NCBI GenBank assembly: GCA_016710985.1 | Contig: JADJTX010000007.1 | Span: 1-64,000 of the forward strand | Length of the DNA: 64,000 bases | Reading direction: 5' to 3' | DNA from: Ignavibacteria bacterium | GTDB taxonomy: Bacteria; Bacteroidota; Ignavibacteria; Tepidaquicellales; Tepidaquicellaceae | In this document: one piece after another, positions 20,351 through 27,850 of the stretch | How the letters are laid out: each line of letters starts with the position of its first letter | Position numbering within the stretch: the stretch's first letter is position 1 | Notes under the pieces: model-generated | Told to the model about the DNA's origin: nothing | Databases searched by the model: none | The model's input: only the letters and a program-made list of their open reading frames with translations | Translations under genes and position numbers: made by a program

Positions 20351-20709
20351 AATTTGGTTATGATTATTATTTAATGAAAATTAGTTAGTCATTTGTGTTG
20401 GAGTGTTAAAATAAGGATAATATTTTATTAAAAAAATGTTTGTTTTTCAGTATTTGCAAATTTGTTAAAGTAAGTATGCGATGGGTAAAACCGTATTTTT
20501 AATTGAATTTTTTCTAAATGTTTGATTTCGGGAATTCAGGGTTAAATCTTTATAATGCCGTAAGTAACAGATCATCTTTAAATTTCCTATGCTAACCTAT
20601 AAATAGTAATTCAAGTTCACTTTTAACATCCATAATTTATTTATTTTTATAAACGTCCTAATTGAGTATTTTACTCACAGTATAAATCAAAACAGGAGAA
20701 AATTATTTA
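20351..20709. other. Divergent intergenic region
   Basis: About 360 AT-rich bases between the metalloprotease and the aldehyde dehydrogenase, which are divergently transcribed. It must hold both promoters. An AGGAGA ribosome binding site lies at 20694-20699, 10 bp before the dehydrogenase ATG. No ORF or word array seen. Confidence 0.5.
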
Positions 20710-22224
20710 ATGGCTGAAGTATTTAAAAATTTAATAAACGGTCAATGGAAAGATTCAATAAAGGGCGGCACTTTTGAAAACAGGAATCCCGCTAAATGGA
20801 ATGAAGACTTAATTGGCATATTTCCATCTTCATCAAAGGAAGATGCAGATGAAGCTGTAGCAGCTGCCAAAGCTGCCTTCGAAAAATGGAGGCTGATCCC
20901 GGCTCCAAAGCGCGGGGATATTCTTAAAGTTGTCGGTGATAAAATGCTTGAAAGAAAAGACGAGATAGCGCATGAAATGACAAGAGAGATGGGAAAAGTA
21001 TTTGCAGAAACAAAAGGTGATGTGCAGGAAGGAATTGATACGGCTTACTATGCAGCTTCCGAAGGAAGAAGACTGTTCGGATATAATGCTCCGAGTGAAC
21101 TTCCGGACAAAATGAATCTCAGCTTCAGAGTGCCGATTGGTGTCGGAGGTTTTATTACTCCATGGAATTTTCCGATGGCTATTCCGACCTGGAAAATGTT
21201 CCCGGCTCTTGTCTGCGGAAATACATGCGTATTCAAACCTGCCGAGCTGACACCGAAAACCGCCGCAACACTTGTGGAAATTATTGACAGCGCAATGAGG
21301 GAAGTTCTCGGTAAAGACTATATACCCGGAGTCATTAACATTGTTCACGGTAAAGGAAGAATCGTCGGAGAAGCTATGATCTCTAACCCGGACGTAGATC
21401 TTATTTCTTTCACAGGTTCAACACAGGTAGGAAAAAGGATAAATGAAGTTGCCGGAGGAGACCTTAAGAGAGTATCGCTCGAACTCGGGGGGAAGAATGC
21501 GCAGATCGTTATGAAAGATGCTGATCAGGATCTCGCTCTTGAAGCAGTACTTTGGGGAGCTTTCGGAACGACAGGTCAAAGGTGTACTGCAACATCAAGA
21601 TTGATTTTACATAAAGATATTTATGATGAGTTCATAAATAAGCTTGTTGACAGAGTAAACAAATTAAAGCTCGGATATGGCAATGATAAAGGTGTTGATG
21701 TAGGTCCATGCGTAAGTGAATCGCAGAGAGATACTGTAAATTCCTATGTAAAGATAGGAAAGGATGAAGACAAGGCAAAGCTTGTTGCAGGCGGAGACTA
21801 TGCTAAAGAAGGAGATCTGGCAAACGGATGGTTCTATAAGCCGACAATTTTTATTGATGTAACTCCCGGAATGAGAATTGAGCAGGAAGAAATTTTCGGA
21901 CCTGTACTTTCTGTAATTAAATGCAATGACCTTGATGATGCAGTAACCATCTTAAACGGTACTGTATATGGATTGTCATCGAGTATATTTACAAAGAATG
22001 TAAACGATGCATTCAGAGCGATTCGTGATATTAAAGCCGGGATCACCTATGTCAATGGTGCGACGATCGGAGCAGAAGCTCACATGCCGTTCGGAGGAGT
22101 AAAACAAACAGGCAACGGTCACCGTGAAGGCGGCTGGACTGTATATGATTTTTATACTGAGTGGAAAGCTGTTTATATTGATTACTCCGGAAAATTGCAA
22201 AGAGCTCAGATTGATAATTATTGA
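20710..22224 (+). CDS. NAD(P)-dependent aldehyde dehydrogenase
   Basis: A 504-residue ALDH superfamily member, full length. Visible are TPWNFPMAIPTWKM (cofactor and catalytic Asn region), VFKPAELTP, FTGSTQVGKRI, the general-base Glu in SLELGGKNAQI, the catalytic Cys in TTGQRCTATSR, EIFGPVLSV and the C-terminal MPFGGVKQTGNGHREGG. The ending TEWKAVYIDYSGKLQRAQID resembles semialdehyde dehydrogenases of amino-acid and sugar-acid breakdown, such as aminoadipate or ketoglutarate semialdehyde enzymes. The exact substrate is not decided by the sequence. It stands alone, with a good AGGAGA site. Confidence 0.92.
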   Translation: MAEVFKNLINGQWKDSIKGGTFENRNPAKWNEDLIGIFPSSSKEDADEAVAAAKAAFEKWRLIPAPKRGDILKVVGDKMLERKDEIAHEMTREMGKVFAETKGDVQEGIDTAYYAASEGRRLFGYNAPSELPDKMNLSFRVPIGVGGFITPWNFPMAIPTWKMFPALVCGNTCVFKPAELTPKTAATLVEIIDSAMREVLGKDYIPGVINIVHGKGRIVGEAMISNPDVDLISFTGSTQVGKRINEVAGGDLKRVSLELGGKNAQIVMKDADQDLALEAVLWGAFGTTGQRCTATSRLILHKDIYDEFINKLVDRVNKLKLGYGNDKGVDVGPCVSESQRDTVNSYVKIGKDEDKAKLVAGGDYAKEGDLANGWFYKPTIFIDVTPGMRIEQEEIFGPVLSVIKCNDLDDAVTILNGTVYGLSSSIFTKNVNDAFRAIRDIKAGITYVNGATIGAEAHMPFGGVKQTGNGHREGGWTVYDFYTEWKAVYIDYSGKLQRAQIDNY

Positions 22225-22472
22225 TTGTAATGCGACATTCATGCTGCATTATTCAGTTGTCCTCATTAGTTTGTAATGCAGCATTCATTATAAACGAAAT
22301 ACATTATAACTAAGACAGCTAATCATAAATTCTGAATTACATTATATCTATCTGAATAGATGTCTAACAACATTTATCTGAATTCAACACTTTTATAGAT
22401 GTAATTATTTAAGTAAAATATGTAATTTCAAAATGTAATGTTTCTAATAAATTATAATTGAAATAAATTTTT

Positions 22473-23213
22473 ATGAAAAAAATTGTTCTGGTTTTTGCGT
22501 TATTGTTTTTATTTAATATTACTGACAGTCATTCCCAGCTTGAGCCGGCTCAGAATCTTCAGATGGGAATCCGGGCTCTGGAAGGCAGAGACTATGAGGA
22601 AGCCGTCAATTATCTGACACAGTATCTTGAGACAGTTCCCCAGGATGCAGAAGGAAGGTACAGCCGTGCTACAGCATACTATTATTTACAGGATTACAGC
22701 AGGGCACTCGAAGACGTAACAACATCTATCGGCACAACGATAAATTTCAGTCCGGCATTAAATCTAAGGGGATTGATCTATACAGCTCAGCAAATGTATC
22801 CTCAGGCGCTCACGGACTTTAATGCAGCTATTACTGCTAATGTCAATTACGGAGAAGCATATATGAACAGAGCGTTGGTTTATAAAATACAGAATGAGTA
22901 TCCCCTTGCTGTAGCTGACCTTACAAGCGCATTAACGATAAATCCCGCTTTGATCGATGCATATTATCTCCGGGGAGAAATTTTAGTATCAATGGGAAAC
23001 TATAATGATGCAATAAATGACCTTACAACATTTGCAAGCAATGTTCCTGACCGTGCTTCCGTTTATGCTGCAAGAGGTCTGGCATATTTTCAAACGGGAA
23101 AGTTCAGTGAAGCTGCAACAGATCTTGAAAAGGCAATCACATTAGATCCTAACCTGAGTAAAGATTATAATACTATTTTAAATGAAGCCAAAACCAAAGC
23201 CGGTTCAAAGTGA
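22473..23213 (+). CDS. Exported tetratricopeptide-repeat protein
   Basis: A 246-residue protein with a signal peptide (IVLVFALLFLFNITDSHS) and about six TPR units across residues 30-235, for example EEAVNYLTQYLETVPQDAEG, YSRALEDVTTSIGTT, YPQALTDFNAAITANVNYGE and FSEAATDLEKAITLDPNLS. TPRs hold protein partners. It is the first gene of a plus-strand run with the lipoprotein and era, about 80 bp upstream of the former, but a functional link is not shown. Confidence 0.87.
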   Translation: MKKIVLVFALLFLFNITDSHSQLEPAQNLQMGIRALEGRDYEEAVNYLTQYLETVPQDAEGRYSRATAYYYLQDYSRALEDVTTSIGTTINFSPALNLRGLIYTAQQMYPQALTDFNAAITANVNYGEAYMNRALVYKIQNEYPLAVADLTSALTINPALIDAYYLRGEILVSMGNYNDAINDLTTFASNVPDRASVYAARGLAYFQTGKFSEAATDLEKAITLDPNLSKDYNTILNEAKTKAGSK

Positions 23214-23293
23214 GAATGGTTGTAATTCATAGAGTTTGTGAAAATTGATTTTTAAAATATAAACAATGATCAATATGAAAGGAAAATGTGATT

Positions 23294-23746
23294 ATGAAAA
23301 ATACGATTTCATGTTTTGCAGTTTGTTCCTTAATTTTATTTGCGGGCTGTAACAAAAATGTTCCGCAGCAGGAAATAACAATAAACAAAAGTGTTTTATC
23401 AGGACAGGATGAAATTGACCGGGAAAAAGATAATCCCTTAAAAAGTTCATCATCTTTAAAGACCATAACTTCCAAAGAAGTTAAGCTGCACATAGGAGAC
23501 TCGCTGATCATAAAAGGTTACGTTGCGGACATTTATCTGAGTGATAAAGTAGCTTATCTGAATTTTGAAAATAAATTTCCGAAGAATGTTTTTACCTGTA
23601 CTGTCTTTTCGGGAAAAATGAATGAGTTTGGGGATCTCTCAAGTTTCAAAGGTAAAAATGTAGAGGTCACGGGTAAAATTTCAACTTACAAAAATAAACC
23701 TCAGGTAATTCTTAACTCAAAAGACCAAATAAAAATCATACAATGA
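23294..23746 (+). CDS. Lipoprotein with C-terminal OB-fold domain
   Basis: About 150 residues. The N-terminus is a lipoprotein signal (CFAVCSLILFAGC, lipobox LFAGC). I prefer the ATG at 23294 over the in-frame GTG at 23288 because GGAAAA sits at a good distance. After a Ser/Lys-rich linker comes a short beta domain: LIIKGYVADIYLSDKVAYLN, FTCTVFSG, FKGKNVEVTGKISTYKNKPQVIL. This is the OB-fold pattern seen in small nucleic-acid or ligand-binding lipoproteins. The stop overlaps the era start (ATGA), so the two genes are coupled. Confidence 0.8.
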   Translation: MKNTISCFAVCSLILFAGCNKNVPQQEITINKSVLSGQDEIDREKDNPLKSSSSLKTITSKEVKLHIGDSLIIKGYVADIYLSDKVAYLNFENKFPKNVFTCTVFSGKMNEFGDLSSFKGKNVEVTGKISTYKNKPQVILNSKDQIKIIQ

Positions 23747-24642
23747 CACAAGCAGGATTCGTAACGATATTCGGGAAGCCAAATGCCGGAAAGTCCACAC
23801 TTATAAACGCACTACTCAATTTTAACTTGTCCGTAGTCAACAGAAAAGTTCAGACAACCCGCGACAGGATCCTTGGAATTTTAACCGGGGAAAATTATCA
23901 GATTGTTTTCGTAGATACTCCCGGAATTCTGGAGCCGAAATATGAGCTTCAGAAATTCATGCTGTCGGAAATTAAGACTTCCCTCACGGAAGCGGATTTG
24001 ATCATTCATATTGTTGACGCATTAAATATAAATTTTGAAGATCTGAAAAAAGTTGAGGAAGACTATAAAGACCTGCTTCAGAATAAAAAGAGGATCATTG
24101 TACTTAACAAGATTGACCTGATGAAAAAAGACAATCTTCTGCCGCTCATTGAAAAACTCAGGAAAGAATTTAATTTTGATGACATAGTTCCGGTTTCTGC
24201 TTTAGAGAATGAGAATATTGAGGAGCTGAAAAAGATCATACTTAAGTTTATTCCCGAAGGTCATTTTTTTTATGACAAGGATACGCTTACCGATAAGCCC
24301 GAAAAATTCTTTGTAAGTGAGATCATCCGTGAAAAAATTCTCGGGCTGTATCATGAGGAAATTCCTTACAGTGTGCTGGTAAACATAGTCGAGTTTAAAG
24401 AGAGAGAGAATAATTTAGTTTATATAAATGCAGAGATAGTTGTGGAGAGAGATTCCCAAAAGATAATAGTAATAGGCAACAAAGGCGCAGGTCTGAAAAA
24501 GCTCGGGGAAAGAGCTCGGAAGGACATAGAAAATTTTCTTAACAAAAAAGTTTATCTCGAGCTTTTTGTAAAGGTCAGGAAAGACTGGAGAAATAATGCA
24601 AAATTCATCAGAGACAACATGTCTAATAATATCCCGTCTTGA
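23743..24642 (+). CDS. era: GTPase Era, 16S rRNA-binding
   Basis: Era binds 16S rRNA and aids maturation of the small ribosomal subunit. The 299-residue protein has all G motifs: GKPNAGKST (11-19), DTPG (58-61), NKID and SAL. The C-terminal KH domain is present (YINAEIVVERDSQKIIVIGN, GxxG loop GAGLKKLGERARKDIE, ending LFVKVRKDWRN). It starts with ATG inside the ATGA overlap with the lipoprotein gene. The last 20 bases overlap the 3' end of the convergent 24623-25873 gene. Confidence 0.96.
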   Translation: MTQAGFVTIFGKPNAGKSTLINALLNFNLSVVNRKVQTTRDRILGILTGENYQIVFVDTPGILEPKYELQKFMLSEIKTSLTEADLIIHIVDALNINFEDLKKVEEDYKDLLQNKKRIIVLNKIDLMKKDNLLPLIEKLRKEFNFDDIVPVSALENENIEELKKIILKFIPEGHFFYDKDTLTDKPEKFFVSEIIREKILGLYHEEIPYSVLVNIVEFKERENNLVYINAEIVVERDSQKIIVIGNKGAGLKKLGERARKDIENFLNKKVYLELFVKVRKDWRNNAKFIRDNMSNNIPS

Positions 24643-25873
24643 ATGTTCTTTCAAAGGAATAAAGAACAGCTTTATAGCCGATATCATTATTAAATTCAAG
24701 CGGCTTCACAAAATCATTCACAGAAAAATAAGTTAAATATTTTTTTATACTCCATTTAAACTCCACACTAACCCCCTTCTTAAATTCCGCTCTGGAAAGA
24801 TAATATAAGTTAGTACTTCTTTCTGACGTTACAACATAAAAATTCATGTTAGGATAAAAGCTGTGATATTGTAAAACAAAAATCCCGGTTCCTGATCCTA
24901 ATGAGTAGTAGAATTCTGTATTCCCGTTTGCTCCCAGAAATTTATCTGTTGGTGTCTGTGGCTCAGGAGGTGTTTCAACAGTCAGATTCAGAGTGGCTCC
25001 CGGTTGTGAATAAGTATAGTTTACAAATCCGCTGCCGTCTTTATAATCAGCAAATCCTGCAACTTTTAATCTGTAGGCAATCGGAAGTATAGAAGGTATA
25101 ATGCTCTTTGTTCTGAAAATATTTCCTTCTTCCTTTGTTAGTAAAATATCCGAGTTTCTGTTGTATGCCTGGAAGTCGGCAAAAACAGAATATCCTTTAA
25201 CGATGTAATCTTTGAAAGGGAGATAAACAATCAACTCTGAAGTCTCAGTTTCGTTTGATGAAATCTCTGTAATATTTGCTTTAAACGGGATAGAGTTTTT
25301 ATAAAGCGAAACTACCTTATCTTTATACTGTTCATATTTAGTGTTATTTTTTTGAAGAAAAACTACATTACCGTTAAGGTTCTTCTTTGTATGCGGCCAA
25401 TACACCAAAAGTGTTTTAGTTCTTTCACCTGAAAAAACTTCCACATCTTCACTGTAAAAAACATCAGCGCTTATGAATTTTATTTTTGCCGAGCTGCCTG
25501 TAGGAATTTCCGGAAATGTAACATTTATTACAGCACTGTTCGCATTCCGTGTGTTCGGCTTTCCGAACAGGATCAATTCCGGATTATCAATTGAAAGACC
25601 TTTATAAACAACTGCTGTGGCGGTTACTTTCTCGGCTATTACAACATCATAAGGAAAAGGAACATTCAGAATTTTAAACTTTCCCGCTTTATCTGTTTCA
25701 GCTTCCTGACCGTTAATAATTACTTTTGCATAAGGGACAGGAAAATTTCTTTCGTCAATTACACGACCACCTACATAACCTGATGTTTGTTTTGATTTAT
25801 CAAAAGAAAGAATATTCTTAAAAGGAATTAATGAAATTAATAATATTATTATAAATCCGGTTTTGTTTTTCAT
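24623..25873 (-). CDS. Exported carboxypeptidase-regulatory-like domain protein
   Basis: A 416-residue protein with a signal peptide (GFIIILLISLIPFKNILS). Residues about 33-105 form a CarboxypepD_reg-like fold (GGRVIDERNFPVPYAKVII, AETDKAGKFKILNVPFPYDVVI). The rest is beta-rich without recognised motifs and ends FERTFKTGYY. These domains are common in T9SS organisms as structural parts of envelope proteins. Its 3' end overlaps era by 20 bases in convergent orientation. No T9SS tail is present. Confidence 0.78.
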   Translation of the reverse strand: MKNKTGFIIILLISLIPFKNILSFDKSKQTSGYVGGRVIDERNFPVPYAKVIINGQEAETDKAGKFKILNVPFPYDVVIAEKVTATAVVYKGLSIDNPELILFGKPNTRNANSAVINVTFPEIPTGSSAKIKFISADVFYSEDVEVFSGERTKTLLVYWPHTKKNLNGNVVFLQKNNTKYEQYKDKVVSLYKNSIPFKANITEISSNETETSELIVYLPFKDYIVKGYSVFADFQAYNRNSDILLTKEEGNIFRTKSIIPSILPIAYRLKVAGFADYKDGSGFVNYTYSQPGATLNLTVETPPEPQTPTDKFLGANGNTEFYYSLGSGTGIFVLQYHSFYPNMNFYVVTSERSTNLYYLSRAEFKKGVSVEFKWSIKKYLTYFSVNDFVKPLEFNNDIGYKAVLYSFERTFKTGYY

Positions 25874-26067
25874 ATTGTAAATTAAATTCCGGTTAAGCTA
25901 TAAAAATTTCAGCTTTGATTAAATGATTAAATGATATTGCTTATAACTGTTCCTGTTGCAATAGTTTGAACAGAACTAAGTATAGAATTCAATTTAATAT
26001 TTTATGCCTAATGACTATTTTAAAATAAACGGATTCCGGTTTTATCATTATAATTATATTTTAATAA

Positions 26068-26700
26068 ATGAAAAATGTTTTTTGTTACGGAGATTCAGTC
26101 ACCTGGGGGTTTGATCCTGTAAACTGGTCAAGATATGATTATGAAGACAGATGGACCTCGGTTTTACAGGAACAGCTAGGTGATGAATACTATGTAACCG
26201 TTAATGCACTTGTCGGAAGAACGACAAACTGGGATCTGCCCTACCTTCCTTTCCGAAACGGTAAAGAACCTTTGATGATGCTTCTGGAATCCAATGCGCC
26301 GCTTGATCTTGTAATTATTTTGCTTGGCATAAATGATATGGTAAGCATGCTTAATAAAACCGCAGAAGAATCAGCCGCAGGCATGATATCTTTGATAAGA
26401 GTTATTTACCAAAGTCTGTCAGGACCGAACAGCGGCATTCCAAAGGTCATGATCATAGCTCCTCCGGTAATAGGCAAGCTATCAGGTTTTATGGGCCTGT
26501 ATTACAGCGGCAAAGAAGATGAGTCAAAAAAAATATCTCAGCATTTTAAAACTTTCAGTGAACAGTTCGGATGTTCGTTTCTTGACAGCAATGATTTTGT
26601 GAAAGTCTCAGAACCGGACGGACTACATCTGAGCAGGGATTCGCAGAGGCTTTTGGGAATGAAAGTTGCTGAAGAAGTGAAGAAAATAATTGATAATTGA
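26068..26700 (+). CDS. SGNH/GDSL hydrolase
   Basis: A 210-residue esterase/lipase-like protein with no signal peptide. The nucleophile Ser10 lies in YGDSVTWGF, the oxyanion Asn is in LLGINDM, and the catalytic Asp and His are in DGLHL (Asp184, His187). These are the four SGNH blocks. The substrate is unknown, but the compact size fits arylesterase-type members. The last three codons and the stop (IDN, TGA) are part of a heptamer array that continues 70 bases downstream. Confidence 0.9.
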   Translation: MKNVFCYGDSVTWGFDPVNWSRYDYEDRWTSVLQEQLGDEYYVTVNALVGRTTNWDLPYLPFRNGKEPLMMLLESNAPLDLVIILLGINDMVSMLNKTAEESAAGMISLIRVIYQSLSGPNSGIPKVMIIAPPVIGKLSGFMGLYYSGKEDESKKISQHFKTFSEQFGCSFLDSNDFVKVSEPDGLHLSRDSQRLLGMKVAEEVKKIIDN

Positions 26701-26770
26701 TAATTGATAACAGTTGATAATTGATCACTCCGGATTCACGACTGACGATTAACTATTAACTATTAACTAT
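26688..26770. repeat. Inverted heptamer array (TTGATAA / TATTAAC words)
   Basis: Words TTGATAA (three in a row, starting inside the SGNH hydrolase coding end) are followed by a short loop and by TATTAAC words on the right. The arms are partly complementary. The array fills most of the gap to the SIMPL gene. Confidence 0.8.
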
Positions 26771-26776
26771 TTTCGG

Positions 26777-26807
26777 TTGCATTTTCGATATATAAAAATT
26801 AGTTTAA
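26777..26807 (+). promoter_or_regulatory. Possible Bacteroidota-type promoter for the SIMPL gene
   Basis: TTG at 26777-26779 and TAGTTTAA at 26800-26807 are 20 bases apart, close to the -33 TTG and -7 TAnnTTTG consensus of Bacteroidota sigma-70. The predicted start is about 10 bases before the ATG. The match is imperfect. Confidence 0.3.
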
Positions 26808-26820
26808 CAAAAATAAAATT

Positions 26821-27567
26821 ATGAACAACACAAACGTAACTAACAAATCAAACTTCACAATTCTCGCAATTGTATTGGCTGTTGGTTTTATAATAGGAGC
26901 CTGGATAATTTCTTCCACATGGAGATATGTTTCAAGAAGCAATGTAACTGTAACAGTTACCGGCTCTGCTTCTGAAAATATTACATCCGATTTTGCTATT
27001 TGGCGCGGATCATTTTCAGCGGAGTCGGGCACTTTAGCTGATGCTTTTTCCAGTCTCAAATCAAGTAAAGATAAAGTAAACAATTATCTTTTGTCAAAAG
27101 GATTTACTCAGGATAGAATTATCATGTCATCCATTAATACAATGAATCTTTATGAAAATGACAATCAGGGTATTCCGACGAACATAATTACAGGATACAG
27201 GTTATCACAGGATGTTTCCATTGAATCAAATGACGTAAATAAAATAGATAATCTCTCGCGTGAGGCTACTGATCTTATCAATGAAGGAGTTGAGATAAAT
27301 TCTATTCCTCCTGAATTTTCATATACAAAGCTCGGTGATCTTAAAATCCGTATGATCGGCAGAGCAGCTGCAGATGCAAAGGAAAGAGCGGAACAGATCG
27401 CGGAAAGCACGGGCAACAGCATAGGTGAAGTCCGGTCGTCAAGAATGGGTGTGATGCAGATCAATGCAAAGAACTCGACGGAAGTTTCGGATTACGGAGT
27501 GAATAATACGTCTTCACTGGAAAAGACTGTTACTTCAGTTGTGAATATGAGCTTTTCGATACGATAG
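26821..27567 (+). CDS. SIMPL (DUF541) domain envelope protein
   Basis: A 248-residue protein with a single N-terminal membrane helix (FTILAIVLAVGFIIGAWII) and a SIMPL domain: VTVTGSASENITSDFAIW, LSQDVSIESNDVNKI, and the helix AAADAKERAEQIAEST. Members of this family occur in the periplasm of Gram-negative bacteria; the molecular function is not fixed. The gene ends directly against an inverted heptamer array. Confidence 0.9.
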   Translation: MNNTNVTNKSNFTILAIVLAVGFIIGAWIISSTWRYVSRSNVTVTVTGSASENITSDFAIWRGSFSAESGTLADAFSSLKSSKDKVNNYLLSKGFTQDRIIMSSINTMNLYENDNQGIPTNIITGYRLSQDVSIESNDVNKIDNLSREATDLINEGVEINSIPPEFSYTKLGDLKIRMIGRAAADAKERAEQIAESTGNSIGEVRSSRMGVMQINAKNSTEVSDYGVNNTSSLEKTVTSVVNMSFSIR

Positions 27568-27764
27568 ACGCAAGAAGACGAAAGACGCAAGACGTGAGAC
27601 GTGAGACGCGAGACGAAAGATACGACTCTTGATCACTCTGTATACCATATAAACTGTCGCTTGCACATCTTACGTTTCACATCTATGCTTTACATTTGCC
27701 GTTTACATCTAACCATTGACGTTTGACCTTTGACGTCTTTCGTTTCACGTCTCACGTCTTACGT
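27568..27764. repeat. Inverted heptamer array (GACGTGA / TCACGTC words)
   Basis: The left arm (27568-27620) is GACGNNA words starting one base after the SIMPL stop. The right arm (about 27665-27764) holds complementary words TTGACGT, CTTTCGT, TTCACGT and CTCACGT. The arms pair over about 50 bases, with a 45-base loop. Confidence 0.9.
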
Positions 27765-27850
27765 AATATGTTTCTCTTAAACTTACAAATCGGTATTTTC
27801 GGCAAAGCAACATTTATATTGCAAAATCAGAATAAAAAATAAAATTAAAT

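Noticed and set aside
20833..21348. Long minus-strand open frame inside the aldehyde dehydrogenase.
   Set aside because: It lies fully antisense to a full-length conserved enzyme and has no recognisable protein features.
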